Assembly: GCF_004795835.1 (NCBI RefSeq)
Contig: NZ_CP039249.1
Location: 1,484,501 to 1,548,500 of the forward strand
Length of the DNA stretch: 64,000 nucleotides
DNA from: Sphingomonas sp. PAMC26645
GTDB lineage: Bacteria > Pseudomonadota > Alphaproteobacteria > Sphingomonadales > Sphingomonadaceae
Reading direction: 5' to 3'
The translations under genes and the position numbers were made by a program. Below, piece after piece: positions 7,871 to 17,331 of the stretch (positions are counted from its first letter, which is position 1; each line of letters begins with the position of its first letter). Under the pieces are notes generated by a model, which worked only from the letters and a program-made list of their open reading frames with translations, was not told the origin of the DNA and ran no database searches.

Positions 7871-9709
7871 ATGATCGAGTCCCTCCTGATCGCCAATCGC
7901 GGCGAGATCGCCTGCCGCATCATCCGCACCGCAAGGGCGCTCGGCATCCGCACGATAGCGGTTTATTCGGACGCTGACGCGAATGCGCTCCACGTCCGCC
8001 AGGCCGACGAAGCCGTCCATATCGGCGCATCCCCGGCACGCGAAAGCTACCTAGTCGGCGACCGCATCATCGCTGCCGCCAAGCAAACCGGCGCCGAGGC
8101 GATCCACCCCGGCTACGGCTTCCTGTCCGAGAATGCCGACTTCGCCCAGGCCGTGCTCGACGCCGGCCTGATCTGGGTCGGCCCCAACCCCCACAGCATC
8201 CGTGCCATGGGCCTGAAGGACGCCGCGAAACAGCGCATGATCGCCGCTGGCGTGCCCGTCACGCCCGGCTATCTCGGCGAGGACCAGTCCCCCGAACGTC
8301 TGAAGGCGGAGGCCGACGCGATCGGCTACCCCGTCCTGATCAAGGCGGTAGCCGGCGGCGGCGGCAAGGGCATGCGCCGCGTTGATACGGCCGCCGAGTT
8401 CGCCGATGCGCTCGTCTCGTGCCAGCGCGAGGCGGCCTCGTCGTTCGGCAACACCGACGTGCTGATCGAGAAATACATCCTCTCGCCGCGCCATATCGAG
8501 GTGCAGGTCTTCGGCGACAGCCACGGCAACGTCGTCCATTTGTTCGAACGCGACTGCTCGCTCCAGCGCCGCCACCAGAAGGTGATCGAGGAAGCGCCCG
8601 CACCCGGTATGGACGCCGCCACCCGCGACGCCATCTGCGCCGCCGCGGTCAAGGCTGCCAAGGCAGTCGATTACGTCGGAGCCGGCACGATCGAGTTCAT
8701 CGCCGACGCCAGCGAAGGCCTCCGCGCCGACCGCATCTGGTTCATGGAAATGAACACGCGGCTCCAGGTCGAGCATCCGGTCACCGAAGAGATCACCGGC
8801 CAGGACCTCGTCGAATGGCAACTCCGCGTCGCGTCGGGCGAGTCGCTGCCCAAGCGCCAGGACGAACTGGTAATCGACGGCTGGGCGATGGAGGCACGGC
8901 TGTATGCCGAGGATCCCGCCAAGGGGTTCCTGCCGTCGATCGGTACGCTCGAACGCTTCGATCTCGGCACCACCGCACGCGTCGATACCGGGGTAGAGCA
9001 GGGCGCTGAAATCTCGCCCTTCTACGACCCGATGATCGCCAAGGTCATCGCCTGGGGCGAAGACCGCGAGACCGCGCGTGAAGCCCTGGCGCATGCGCTC
9101 GACGGCGCGGTCGTCTGGCCGGTACGCTCCAACGCGGGGTTCCTCGTCGAGGCGCTCGACCATCCCGACTTCGTGGCGGGCACGCTCGACACCGGTCTGA
9201 TCGCGCGCGAAGGCGACGCGCTCATGCCGCCGACGCACCCGACGGAAGAGGCGTTGGCCGAGGCCGCGGGCGCGCTCGTCTCTACCGATCCGATCTCGGG
9301 CTTCCGTCTCAATGCGGCGCCGGGCCGTAGCGCGACGTTCCTGCTCGACGGCGAACCGGTCGAGGTCGAACTCGACGGACAGGCCGGAACGACGTCGGCG
9401 TTCGAAGACGTCCTGATCTCCGAAGCCGGCCAGACCTGGCAGCTCAAGCCTTGGCGTGCATCTGGTGTCGCTGCGGGCGGAGCAGCGGACGGCGCGATCC
9501 TGTCTCCCATGCCCGGCCGCATCATCGCGGTCGACGTCGCGGCGGGCGATACCGTCGTCAAGGGCCAGAAGCTGGTCACGCTCGAGGCGATGAAGATGGA
9601 GCACTCCCTGACCGCGCCGTTCGACGGCATCGTCGCGGACCTGAACGCAATCGAGGGCGGGCAGGTGACCGAGGGCACCATGCTCGTTCGCATCGAGAAG
9701 GATAGCTAA
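7871..9709 (+). CDS. mccA: Methylcrotonyl-CoA carboxylase biotin carboxylase (alpha) subunit
   Basis: A 612-residue protein with a biotin carboxylase domain (residues about 1-445: LIANRGEIACRIIRTA, ATP-grasp loop GGGGKGMR, RDCSLQRRHQKVIEEAP, EMNTRLQVEHPVTE) and a C-terminal biotinyl domain with the biotin-accepting Lys575 in EAMKMEH. It carboxylates biotin with bicarbonate and ATP for MccB. An upstream GTG would add 17 residues, but the ATG at 7871 has a GCGGAGC box seven bases away and gives the family N terminus. The stop overlaps the MaoC start by one base (TAATG). Confidence 0.95.
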   Translation: MIESLLIANRGEIACRIIRTARALGIRTIAVYSDADANALHVRQADEAVHIGASPARESYLVGDRIIAAAKQTGAEAIHPGYGFLSENADFAQAVLDAGLIWVGPNPHSIRAMGLKDAAKQRMIAAGVPVTPGYLGEDQSPERLKAEADAIGYPVLIKAVAGGGGKGMRRVDTAAEFADALVSCQREAASSFGNTDVLIEKYILSPRHIEVQVFGDSHGNVVHLFERDCSLQRRHQKVIEEAPAPGMDAATRDAICAAAVKAAKAVDYVGAGTIEFIADASEGLRADRIWFMEMNTRLQVEHPVTEEITGQDLVEWQLRVASGESLPKRQDELVIDGWAMEARLYAEDPAKGFLPSIGTLERFDLGTTARVDTGVEQGAEISPFYDPMIAKVIAWGEDRETAREALAHALDGAVVWPVRSNAGFLVEALDHPDFVAGTLDTGLIAREGDALMPPTHPTEEALAEAAGALVSTDPISGFRLNAAPGRSATFLLDGEPVEVELDGQAGTTSAFEDVLISEAGQTWQLKPWRASGVAAGGAADGAILSPMPGRIIAVDVAAGDTVVKGQKLVTLEAMKMEHSLTAPFDGIVADLNAIEGGQVTEGTMLVRIEKDS

Positions 9710-10170
9710 TGGCCGGCCGCTATTTCGACGATTGGAGTATCGGCGACCGGATCGAGCACGAGATCCGCCGCACGGTGACCGAGACGGACAACCTGCTGTT
9801 CTCGACGATGACGCACAACCCGCAGCCGCTCCATCTCGATATCGAGGCGGCGAAGGCGAGCGAGTTCGGCCGGATCCTCGTCAACGGCACCTTCACCTTC
9901 GCGCTGATGGTTGGGCTGTCGGTCGGCGAGACGACGCTCGGCACGCTCGTCGCCAATCTCGGCTACGACAAGCTGGTACACCCGAAGCCGGTCTTCATCG
10001 GCGACACGATGCGCTGCGAGACCGAAGTTACCGAGCTGAAACCCAGCAAGTCGCGCCCGAACGCGGGCATCGTCACCTTCACGCACCGGCTGATCAACCA
10101 GCGCGACGAGATCGTGTGCCAATGCCTGCGCACCGCCCTGATCGAGCGGCGCGCGGTCACGACTCAGTGA
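9709..10170 (+). CDS. MaoC-family (hot-dog) hydratase
   Basis: A 153-residue single hot-dog domain protein. [21 protein letters not shown] carries the hydratase Asn/Asp-His type active site (THNPQPLH) and [14 protein letters not shown] the following helix, as in (R)-specific enoyl-CoA or mesaconyl-CoA hydratases. It overlaps mccA by one base, so it is translationally coupled. It could hydrate an acyl-CoA intermediate of leucine or a related branched-chain pathway; whether it replaces the enoyl-CoA hydratase LiuC is inference. Its last seven bases overlap the convergent dehydratase gene. Confidence 0.87.
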   Translation: MAGRYFDDWSIGDRIEHEIRRTVTETDNLLFSTMTHNPQPLHLDIEAAKASEFGRILVNGTFTFALMVGLSVGETTLGTLVANLGYDKLVHPKPVFIGDTMRCETEVTELKPSKSRPNAGIVTFTHRLINQRDEIVCQCLRTALIERRAVTTQ

Positions 10171-11954
10171 TTGTCGCGGGGTAGGCCCATCGTCTGCGCG
10201 ATCCGCTGGTACTTCTCGGCACCCTCGAGGATCGCGCCGGTTTCCATCTGGCCGACAGTGGCGCGCTGGATCTCCTGCCACGGCGTCTGCGAGCGCGGGA
10301 AGGCATAGCCACCCGCCTCGGTCAGCGCACGGCGGCGCTCGGCGAGTTCCTCGTCAGAGATCAGCACGTTGGCGCTGCCCTTGGCAAGATCGATGCGGAC
10401 ACGGTCGCCGGTCCGAATCAGCGCGAGCCCGCCCATTGCCGCGGCTTCCGGCGAGGCGTTGAGGATCGAGGGCGAGCCCGACGTCCCCGACTGCCGCCCG
10501 TCGCCGATGCAGGGAAGGGCGTGGACGCCTTCGCGGATCAGGTATGCAGGCGGCCGCATGTTGACGACTTCCGCCGCACCCGGATAGCCGATCGGCCCTG
10601 CGCCGCGCATGAACAGCAACGTATCGGTGGTGATACCAACCGCGGGATCGTCGATCCGCGCATGATAATCCTCGGGGCCGTCGAACACGACCGCGGGGCC
10701 CTCGAACGCTTCGAGATCGTCCGGGTTGGACAGATAGCGCGCGCGGAACTCGGGGCTGATGACGCTGGTCTTCATGATCGCCGAGTCGAACAAATTGCCG
10801 CGCAACACGATGAAGCCAGCGTCCTCGAGCAGCGGCGTCGCGAACGGGCGGATGACGCGCTCGTCCTCGATCGTCGCGGTCCGGCAATTGTCGCCGATCG
10901 ACTTGCCGTTCGCGGTCATCGCGTCCTCGTGGATCAGCCCCTGCTTCATCAGCTCCGCAACCACCGCGGGCACGCCGCCGGCATGGTAATAATCTTCGCC
11001 GAGATATTCGCCGGCGGGCTGGAGATTGACCATCAGCGGCACCTTGTGGCCGTGCGTCTGCCAGTCGTCGATCGGGAGGTCGACGCCGATGTGGCGCGCG
11101 ATCGCGGCGAGATGGATCGGCGCGTTGGTCGAGCCGCCGATCGCCGAATTGACGACGATCGCGTTGTGGAACGCCTCCTTGGTCAGGATGTCCGACGGCT
11201 TCAGATCTTCCGAAACCATGTCGACGATCCGCTTGCCGGTGCGATACGCGACCTCTTGGCGATCACGGTACGGCGCGGGGATCGCAGCCGAGCCGGGCAG
11301 CTGCATGCCGAGCGCTTCGGCAAGGCTGTTCATCGTCGTCGCGGTGCCCATCGTGTTGCAGTAACCGGTCGACGGCGCGGACGAGGCGACAAGCTTGATG
11401 AAGCCCTCATCGTCGATCGCGCCGGTCGCGAGCAGTTCACGCGCCTTCCACACGATCGTGCCGGAGCCAGTCCGCTCGCCTTTGTGCCAGCCGTTGAGCA
11501 TCGGCCCCACCGACAGCGCGATCGCCGGGATGTTCACGGTCGCCGCGGCCATCAGGCACGCCGGCGTGGTCTTGTCGCAGCCGATCGTCAGCACGACGCC
11601 GTCGAGCGGATAGCCGTACAGTACCTCGACCAGCGCCAGATAGGCGAGGTTGCGGTCGAGCCCGGCGGTCGGGCGCTTGCCAGTTTCCTGGATCGGGTGA
11701 ACCGGGAATTCGAGCGCGATGCCGCCGGCTTCACGGATGCCCTCGCGCAGACGTTCGGCGAGCACGAGATGGTGGCGATTGCACGGCGACAGGTCGCTGC
11801 CGGTCTGCGCGATGCCGATGATTGGCTTGCCAGAGCGTAGTTCCTCCAGGGACAGCCCGAAGTTCAGATAGCGCTCCAAATAGAGCGCGGTCATGTCGAT
11901 GTTTTCGGGGTTGTCGAACCACGCGCGCGAGCGGAGCTTAGGCATGTCGGTCAT
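10164..11954 (-). CDS. IlvD/Edd-family sugar-acid dehydratase (L-arabinonate/D-xylonate type)
   Basis: A 596-residue dehydratase. Three Cys motifs for the Fe-S cluster are present: [23 protein letters not shown] and [11 protein letters not shown]; the C-terminal [18 protein letters not shown] is the IlvD/Edd signature. The length and the N-terminal [24 protein letters not shown] match pentonate dehydratases better than IlvD or Edd. It would convert a pentonate to the 2-keto-3-deoxy acid. The neighbours (epimerase, FucP-like carrier, AraD1 protein) support a non-phosphorylative L-arabinose or D-xylose route; which sugar is not resolved. It is 24 bases downstream of the epimerase gene, so the two form an operon. 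Confidence 0.88.
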   Translation of the reverse strand: MTDMPKLRSRAWFDNPENIDMTALYLERYLNFGLSLEELRSGKPIIGIAQTGSDLSPCNRHHLVLAERLREGIREAGGIALEFPVHPIQETGKRPTAGLDRNLAYLALVEVLYGYPLDGVVLTIGCDKTTPACLMAAATVNIPAIALSVGPMLNGWHKGERTGSGTIVWKARELLATGAIDDEGFIKLVASSAPSTGYCNTMGTATTMNSLAEALGMQLPGSAAIPAPYRDRQEVAYRTGKRIVDMVSEDLKPSDILTKEAFHNAIVVNSAIGGSTNAPIHLAAIARHIGVDLPIDDWQTHGHKVPLMVNLQPAGEYLGEDYYHAGGVPAVVAELMKQGLIHEDAMTANGKSIGDNCRTATIEDERVIRPFATPLLEDAGFIVLRGNLFDSAIMKTSVISPEFRARYLSNPDDLEAFEGPAVVFDGPEDYHARIDDPAVGITTDTLLFMRGAGPIGYPGAAEVVNMRPPAYLIREGVHALPCIGDGRQSGTSGSPSILNASPEAAAMGGLALIRTGDRVRIDLAKGSANVLISDEELAERRRALTEAGGYAFPRSQTPWQEIQRATVGQMETGAILEGAEKYQRIAQTMGLPRDNH

Positions 11955-11978
11955 GAGGAGCTTTCTGGAGATCGAATA

Positions 11979-13124
11979 TCAGCGGGCGACGGAAAGGCGG
12001 TAGATCATCGCGTGATGATACGGCTTGCCCGGATCGACACGCGCGGAGATGAAATTCGGCTTGTTCGGCGCATCGGGGAATTTCTGCGGTTCGAGCGCGA
12101 TGCCGTCGCCCATCCGGTACAGATGACCCTTCTTGCCGATGAACGTGCCGTCGAGGAAATTGCCGGTATAAAACTGCACGCCGGGCTCGGTCGTTAGGAC
12201 TTCGAGCACGCGGCCCGAGACAGGATCCTCCAGCCGCGCAGCCAGTTCGGGCTCGGCGGTCAAGCCTTTATCGAGCGCGAAATTGTGATCGTAGCCATGG
12301 CCGTAGCGGATCTGCTGGTCGCGGCCGTCGCGGATGCCCTCGCCGACGATGCGGCCGTTTCGGAAATCGAACACCGTGCCGGCGACGGGCTGCAGCGTAC
12401 CGGTGGGGATCAGCTTGTCGTCGACCGGCGTGATCGCCTTGGCGGGGATCGTCAGCCGATGGCCATACGCGCCCATCGCCGAGCCTTCGCCGCCGAGATC
12501 GAAGATGCCGTGGTTGGTCATGTTCACGATCGTCGGCTTGTCGGTCCTCGCGTCATACGCGATGCTGAGATTGCCGGCTTCGTCGAGCGTATAGGTGACG
12601 GTGACGTCCAGGTTGCCGGGATAGCCGGAATCACCGTCCGGGCTGCGGTAGCCCAGCACGAGCGTCGCGGTCGGGCCATTCGTCGCCGAGACGATCTTCC
12701 AGGCGACCTTGTCGAAGCCCTTGCCGCCGCCGTGCAGCGAATTGACCTTGTCGTTGAGCGGTAACTGGTACGCCTTGGCGTCCAGCGTGAAGCGGCCACC
12801 GGCGATGCGATTGGCGAAACGGCCGACCGTCACGCCGAAGAAATTGGGATGGTCGACGTAGGAGGCGAGATCGTCATAGCCGAGCATGACGTCGGCGATC
12901 TTTCCGTTGCGGTCCGGGCCCATCAGCGATTGCAGCGTCGCGCCGTACGACAGGATGCGCGCGGAGACGCCATGCGCGTTGCTGAGCGTCACGGCCTCGA
13001 TCGCGGTACCGTCCTTGAGCGTACCGGCAGGCGTGCGCTTCGCCTCTGCCGCGTCGGCTGCGTGCGCGGAAAGCGCTGCCAGCAAGGTTGCCACGATGAT
13101 CCCCGACTTTGTGATTGCGCGCAT
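11979..13124 (-). CDS. galM: Exported aldose 1-epimerase (mutarotase)
   Basis: A 381-residue GalM-type beta-sandwich enzyme with an N-terminal signal peptide (about residues 1-25, cleavage near AHAADA), so it probably works in the periplasm. It interconverts alpha and beta anomers. Motifs are GRFANRIAGGRF (sugar-binding Asn/Arg), NMTNHGIFDLGG (catalytic-acid His), GYDHNFAL, and LEPQKFPDAPN (catalytic-base Glu). It is the first gene of the dehydratase operon, and would supply the right anomer for uptake or oxidation. Confidence 0.92.
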   Translation of the reverse strand: MRAITKSGIIVATLLAALSAHAADAAEAKRTPAGTLKDGTAIEAVTLSNAHGVSARILSYGATLQSLMGPDRNGKIADVMLGYDDLASYVDHPNFFGVTVGRFANRIAGGRFTLDAKAYQLPLNDKVNSLHGGGKGFDKVAWKIVSATNGPTATLVLGYRSPDGDSGYPGNLDVTVTYTLDEAGNLSIAYDARTDKPTIVNMTNHGIFDLGGEGSAMGAYGHRLTIPAKAITPVDDKLIPTGTLQPVAGTVFDFRNGRIVGEGIRDGRDQQIRYGHGYDHNFALDKGLTAEPELAARLEDPVSGRVLEVLTTEPGVQFYTGNFLDGTFIGKKGHLYRMGDGIALEPQKFPDAPNKPNFISARVDPGKPYHHAMIYRLSVAR

Positions 13125-13174
13125 TCCGGTTCCCGTCCTTATTCGTCCGACGCCGTTGACGCGCCTTGTGTGGC

Positions 13175-13193
13175 TATATAGTCGGACAATATA
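13175..13193. promoter_or_regulatory. Palindromic operator between galM and the sugar transporter gene
   Basis: TATATAGTC-G-GACAATATA is a 19-bp inverted repeat with one mismatched pair, in the 136-base divergent spacer. Its core GTCNGAC resembles operators of GntR-family regulators (family knowledge). The right half, GTCNGACAAT, recurs at 14609-14618 before the AraD1 gene. No GntR gene is present in the window. Confidence 0.55.
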
Positions 13194-13260
13194 TTTCTGG
13201 GCAAGCCTTGCGGGAAAAGACTGTTGCAGTCACCGACAGGGCACGGAGGATGAAACGACT

Positions 13261-14583
13261 ATGGCGATGCCGATACAGACGCAAAAGCCCGTTGACGCCG
13301 GGGCGGTGCATGCCGCGGGAGGCGCGCCGAGCTATCGATCCGCGCTCACGTTGCTCGCCAGCCTGTTCTTCATGTGGGGCTTCATCACGGTCATCAACAA
13401 CACGCTGCTGCCGCACCTGCGCAGCGTGTTCGACCTCAGCTATACGCAGACGACACTGATCGAGAGCGTCTGGTTCATCGCGTATTTCTTCGCCTCGATC
13501 CCGTCGGCCAAGCTGATCGAGCGTGTCGGGTATCAGCGCGCAATGGTGTTCGGGCTCGGCCTGATGGCGGTCGGCGCATTGATGATGGTGCCCGCCGCGC
13601 GGCTGCCGTCGTACGGCGTGACGCTGGTCGCGCTGTTCGTGATCGCGAGTGGCATCACGCTGCTGCAGGTTGCGGCGAATCCCTACGTCGCCGTCGTCGG
13701 TCCGCCCGAGACAGCGTCGTCGCGGCTGAACCTCGTGCAGGCATTCAATTCGGCGGGTGCGACACTCGCGCCGCTGTTCGGTGGGTATCTGATCCTGGGT
13801 CGTTCGACCTCGGGTACTGCTGCCGCCGGCTCCACCGCGGTGCTGACGCAGGCCGAGCGGATTGCCGACGCGCAATCGGTCATGCTGCCCTATCTGATCG
13901 TCGCGGCCGTGCTGGTCGTGCTGGCGATCGTGATCGCGCGCTTCCCGCTGCCCGCGATGGGGTCTGCGACGCAGCGTTCGGCGAAGGCGGATCGCAAGGG
14001 CCAGTCGCTCTGGTCACATCGCAACCTCGTATTCGGCATCCCGGCAATCTTCATTTATCTGATAGCCGAAATTGGTGTCGCCAACCTGTTCATCAATTTC
14101 GTCAGCCAGCCGAACATCGGCAACCTGACGCACGAGCAGGCATCGCATTACCTGTTCATCCTGTGGGGCGGGATGATGGTCGGCCGGCTGATCGGCAGCG
14201 TCGTGATGCGCAAGATCCCTGCCGAGCGCGTGCTGGCATTTGCGAGCATCGGCGCCTGCGTCGTGATGCTTATCGCCACCTTCACCACAGGGCACGTCGC
14301 GATGTGGGCGCTGATCTCGGTCGGGCTGTTCCACTCGATCATGTTCCCGACGATCTTCACGCTCGGGATCAAGGGGCTTGGGCCGCTGACCGAGGAAGGG
14401 TCGGGTCTGCTCATCATGGCGATCGCGGGTGGGGCGCTGGTCATCGTCCAGGGTTGGCTCGCCGATACCTACGGTCTCCAGAACTCGTTCCTGCTGACTG
14501 CGGCGTGCGAACTTTACGTGTTGTTCTACGCGGTGTGGGGATCGCGGACAACCAACGCGTTGCCGGAACAAGCGGCGCGCTAA
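13261..14583 (+). CDS. FucP-like sugar:proton symporter (MFS)
   Basis: A 440-residue major facilitator with about 12 predicted membrane helices. The N-terminal SLFFMWGFITVINNTLLPHL is the FucP/GluP-type signature, and ASGITLLQVAANPYVAVVGP with RLNLVQAFNSAGATLAPLFGG is the conserved central segment of that subfamily. It should import a monosaccharide with protons across the inner membrane. It is divergent from galM over the palindromic operator and precedes the AraD1 gene, which suggests pentose uptake for the same pathway. Specificity cannot be read from sequence. The ATG at 13261 is preceded by GGAGG-like sequence. Confidence 0.9.
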   Translation: MAMPIQTQKPVDAGAVHAAGGAPSYRSALTLLASLFFMWGFITVINNTLLPHLRSVFDLSYTQTTLIESVWFIAYFFASIPSAKLIERVGYQRAMVFGLGLMAVGALMMVPAARLPSYGVTLVALFVIASGITLLQVAANPYVAVVGPPETASSRLNLVQAFNSAGATLAPLFGGYLILGRSTSGTAAAGSTAVLTQAERIADAQSVMLPYLIVAAVLVVLAIVIARFPLPAMGSATQRSAKADRKGQSLWSHRNLVFGIPAIFIYLIAEIGVANLFINFVSQPNIGNLTHEQASHYLFILWGGMMVGRLIGSVVMRKIPAERVLAFASIGACVVMLIATFTTGHVAMWALISVGLFHSIMFPTIFTLGIKGLGPLTEEGSGLLIMAIAGGALVIVQGWLADTYGLQNSFLLTAACELYVLFYAVWGSRTTNALPEQAAR

Positions 14584-14608
14584 AGGGCCAAACTCTCCGA
14601 TTTTCGTG

Positions 14609-14618
14609 GTCTGACAAT
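14609..14618. promoter_or_regulatory. Second GTCNGACAAT motif, upstream of the AraD1 gene
   Basis: GTCTGACAAT matches the right half plus core of the operator at 13181-13190 (GTCGGACAAT). Only the right arm is conserved; the left arm departs from symmetry. It lies 128 bases before the AraD1 gene, so one regulator may act at both promoters. Confidence 0.4.
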
Positions 14619-14745
14619 TAGCCGGCCGGTTAGTGTCTGTTGCGTAGTTGAGCAAGGTCGAAAGTAGCACGATCGGCATCGCTAGCGGCTGTAATCAGTC
14701 CGAGTAATCAGGTATGTCCTTCGCTCGTTAGCAGGAGAAGTAGAA

Positions 14746-15741
14746 GTGAGCAGTTTGCGCCTATTGCAGCATCGCGCAGCGGACGGCACGCGGTCGGTGA
14801 TCGCCGCTACCGACAAGGGCGCAAGCCTCGTCCCGGGCGTGGACAGCGTTCGTGAACTCGCAACGCGCGCGATCGCAGCGGGCACCGATCTTGCGACGGC
14901 GGTTCGGGCGTGCGGGACCGGCGCGGCAGTCGACATCGCCGCCGAACTTGCCGCCGGCCACCTGCTGTCGCCGATCGATCATGGCGATTCCGCACATCTC
15001 ATCATGACCGGCACCGGACTGACGCATCTCGGCTCGGCGGAAGGGCGCGACAAGATGCACCGCGCTGCGGCCGCAGCCGAAACCCTGACGGATTCGATGC
15101 GCATGTTCCTCGACGGAGTCGCGGGCGGCAAGCCGGCGGTGGGCGAGACGGGCCAGCAGCCCGAATGGTTCTACAAGGGCGACGGATCCGGTCTCGTCGG
15201 GCCCGGCGGCGCACTTACCAGCCCCGCGTTCGCGCAGGACGGCGGCGAGGAGCCCGAACTCGCCGGCATCTATCTGATCGGCCCGGACGGTACGCCGTTC
15301 CGCCTTGGCCTCTGTCTTGCCAACGAGTTCAGCGATCACGTGACCGAGCGGCACAATTACCTCTGGCTCGCGCATTCCAAGCTGCGTCAGGCGGCGCTCG
15401 GTCCGGAATTGCTGACCGGCCCAATTCCCGACCATGTCGAGGGCATGAGCCGCATCCACCGCGACGGTGCGTTGCTTTGGGAAAAGCCGTTCCTCTCGGG
15501 CGAGGCGAACATGTCCCACACGATCGCCAACCTCGAGGCGCATCATTTCAAATACGACCTGTTTCGCCGGCCTGGCGACGTCCACGTCCATTTCTTTGGG
15601 ACGGCAACGTTGTCGTTCAGCGAAGGCGTGACGACGCAGGAGGGCGATGTGTTCGAGATCGAGGCGCCGCCGTTTACGCTGCCGCTGCGCAACATGCTGG
15701 CCAAGGCACCGCCGTCGCCGGTCGTCGTCCGCGCGCTGTGA
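14746..15741 (+). CDS. AraD1-family protein (FAH superfamily; 2-keto-3-deoxypentonate dehydratase type)
   Basis: A 331-residue protein of the AraD1/GguC group, a branch of the fumarylacetoacetate hydrolase fold. Family-like segments are LIMTGTGLTHLGSAEGRDKM, PEWFYKGDGSGLV, and the metal/substrate region LCLANEFSDHVTE. AraD1 converts 2-keto-3-deoxy-L-arabonate to 2-ketoglutarate semialdehyde, which fits the dehydratase at 10164-11954. The start is GTG at 14746 with AGGAG at 14733-14737. It is 162 bases after the transporter gene and may have its own promoter. The last step, semialdehyde dehydrogenase, and the sugar dehydrogenase and lactonase are not in the window. Confidence 0.87.
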   Translation: MSSLRLLQHRAADGTRSVIAATDKGASLVPGVDSVRELATRAIAAGTDLATAVRACGTGAAVDIAAELAAGHLLSPIDHGDSAHLIMTGTGLTHLGSAEGRDKMHRAAAAAETLTDSMRMFLDGVAGGKPAVGETGQQPEWFYKGDGSGLVGPGGALTSPAFAQDGGEEPELAGIYLIGPDGTPFRLGLCLANEFSDHVTERHNYLWLAHSKLRQAALGPELLTGPIPDHVEGMSRIHRDGALLWEKPFLSGEANMSHTIANLEAHHFKYDLFRRPGDVHVHFFGTATLSFSEGVTTQEGDVFEIEAPPFTLPLRNMLAKAPPSPVVVRAL

Positions 15742-15743
15742 TG

Positions 15744-17150
15744 TCAGCGGCGCTGAGGTAGCGTCAGGCGGACTAACAAGCCGCCGAGGACGGGGGAACG
15801 GTCGAGCGTCACCGTGCCCCCATTTAGTTCGGCGAGTTCGCGCGTGATCGACAGTCCGAACCCGTGACCGTCGCCGCGTTCGTCTAGACGACGGCCGGGC
15901 AGGACGGCTTGTGCCATGGCCGTGTCGTCGAGACCTTGGCCGTCGTCGGCGATCTCCAGCGTGACCGTGCCGTCGATCGGGTTCGCAGTGATCGAAAGCG
16001 CGGCGCGCGCGTGACGCCAAGCGTTGTCGAGGAGGTTGCCGATCATCTCGTCGAGATCCTGCGGGTCGATTGCGACGGCAAGCTCGTCGGCGATTGTGAT
16101 GTCGACCGTCATCGGGCGATCGGCATGGATGCGACTCAACACCCCGACGAGATCGGCAACGGCGGGGGCGATCGGCGTCCGGGTGCGCGCGCCGCCGGTC
16201 GCATCCACGCGAGCGCGACCGAGGTGATGGCGGACTCGCCGATCGATCTGGTCGACCATGTCGCGGACGTCTGCGTCGGCGTTCGCTTCGGCTAGCTTGA
16301 GCGAGAGCGCGGCGAGGGGGGTCTTCAGCCCGTGGGCTAGGTTGGCGACGTGTTGGCGGGCGTGCGCGAGCCCGGCCGCGTTCTGGTCGATCAGTGCGTT
16401 GAGTTCGGTGACGAGCGGTTGCAGTTCGCCGGGCTGGTCCGCGGGGACGTGGCGTTCCGTGCCGGCGCGGACCGCGGAAAGCGCGGTGCGGAGATCGCGG
16501 AGGGGACGCAGGCCGAAGCGGAGTTGTACGAGGGTCGCGAGTGCGAGTCCGGCGCCGAGCAGGGCGAGCGAGCCGAGCAGGGGGATCATAGCCTCGCGCC
16601 AGGGCTCCTCGACAATCCGGCGGGGGCCGATCGCGGTGATCGTCACCGTGCCGCGCGGGGTGGCGACGTCCATGATGCGCGAGTGGAGGCGTTCGCCACT
16701 GCGGTCGCGGGACTCGCCGGGGTGGAGTTGGTGATCGTTGGGGCCACCGGGGCCGGGGGGACGCGAGCGTTCGTCATCGCGCGCTACGGCTAGTTGCGGC
16801 GGCGGCGGGGGAGCGATCGAGGCTGGCGGGAAGGTGGTGGCGGTCGGCGTCGCCCCGCTGTCGACGCGCCCAGCGGGACCATCGATGTGCCAGGACCAGT
16901 CGGAGCCGGGTTCGCCAAACTCGGGCAGGTCGATCGCTCGGGTGCGATCAAGCGTAGCATCGGGGCGGACCGCGCGCGCGAGCACCGCGACCTGCGCGTC
17001 GAGGCGCTCGTCGAGTCCGCGGGTGACGAAGCGTTCGAGGACGTGGCCGATCGTGACGCCCGCGAACAAGAGCGCGATTCCAGTCGAGAACGCGGCGATC
17101 GCGAGCATGCGGCCGAAGAGCGAGCGGGGGATGAGGCGGAGGCGGGTCAT
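15744..17150 (-). CDS. Two-component sensor histidine kinase
   Basis: A 468-residue inner-membrane kinase. One helix lies at residues about 10-33, then a Pro-rich periplasmic region of about 130 residues, a second helix near 165-185, HAMP, and the kinase core: H-box NLAHGLKTPLAALSLKL, N-box DEMIGNLLDNAWRHA, G boxes DDGQGLDD and GHGFGLSI. The H-box form HGLKTPL is like PhoQ-type kinases. The start MTRLRLIPRSLFGRM at 17150 is preferred to an upstream extension. It is paired with the regulator at 17332-17997, but the two are separated by a repeat. The signal is unknown. It ends two bases from the convergent AraD1 gene. Confidence 0.92.
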   Translation of the reverse strand: MTRLRLIPRSLFGRMLAIAAFSTGIALLFAGVTIGHVLERFVTRGLDERLDAQVAVLARAVRPDATLDRTRAIDLPEFGEPGSDWSWHIDGPAGRVDSGATPTATTFPPASIAPPPPPQLAVARDDERSRPPGPGGPNDHQLHPGESRDRSGERLHSRIMDVATPRGTVTITAIGPRRIVEEPWREAMIPLLGSLALLGAGLALATLVQLRFGLRPLRDLRTALSAVRAGTERHVPADQPGELQPLVTELNALIDQNAAGLAHARQHVANLAHGLKTPLAALSLKLAEANADADVRDMVDQIDRRVRHHLGRARVDATGGARTRTPIAPAVADLVGVLSRIHADRPMTVDITIADELAVAIDPQDLDEMIGNLLDNAWRHARAALSITANPIDGTVTLEIADDGQGLDDTAMAQAVLPGRRLDERGDGHGFGLSITRELAELNGGTVTLDRSPVLGGLLVRLTLPQRR

Positions 17151-17193
17151 CGCCGGCTTCGCGCGCTGGTGTAGAGTGAACCGCCCGTCACAT

Positions 17194-17299
17194 ACCACCC
17201 CGGCGAAGGCCGGGGCCCAATTGGAGAGGTTTCGATTATGATGGACGACGCGCCATTACTATTCATCCCCAATTGGGCCCCGGCCTTCGCCGGGGTGGT
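17194..17299. repeat. Intergenic palindrome, family B copy 2
   Basis: ACCACCCCGGCGAAGGCCGG arms with CCCAATTGG/CCAATTGGG inside. It separates the response-regulator and kinase genes, which run in the same direction, so it is transcribed between them and could lower kinase expression relative to the regulator (inference). Confidence 0.9.
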
Positions 17300-17331
17300 G
17301 TCTTTGTTGTGGCGAATGGTTTGTCCGGTCA

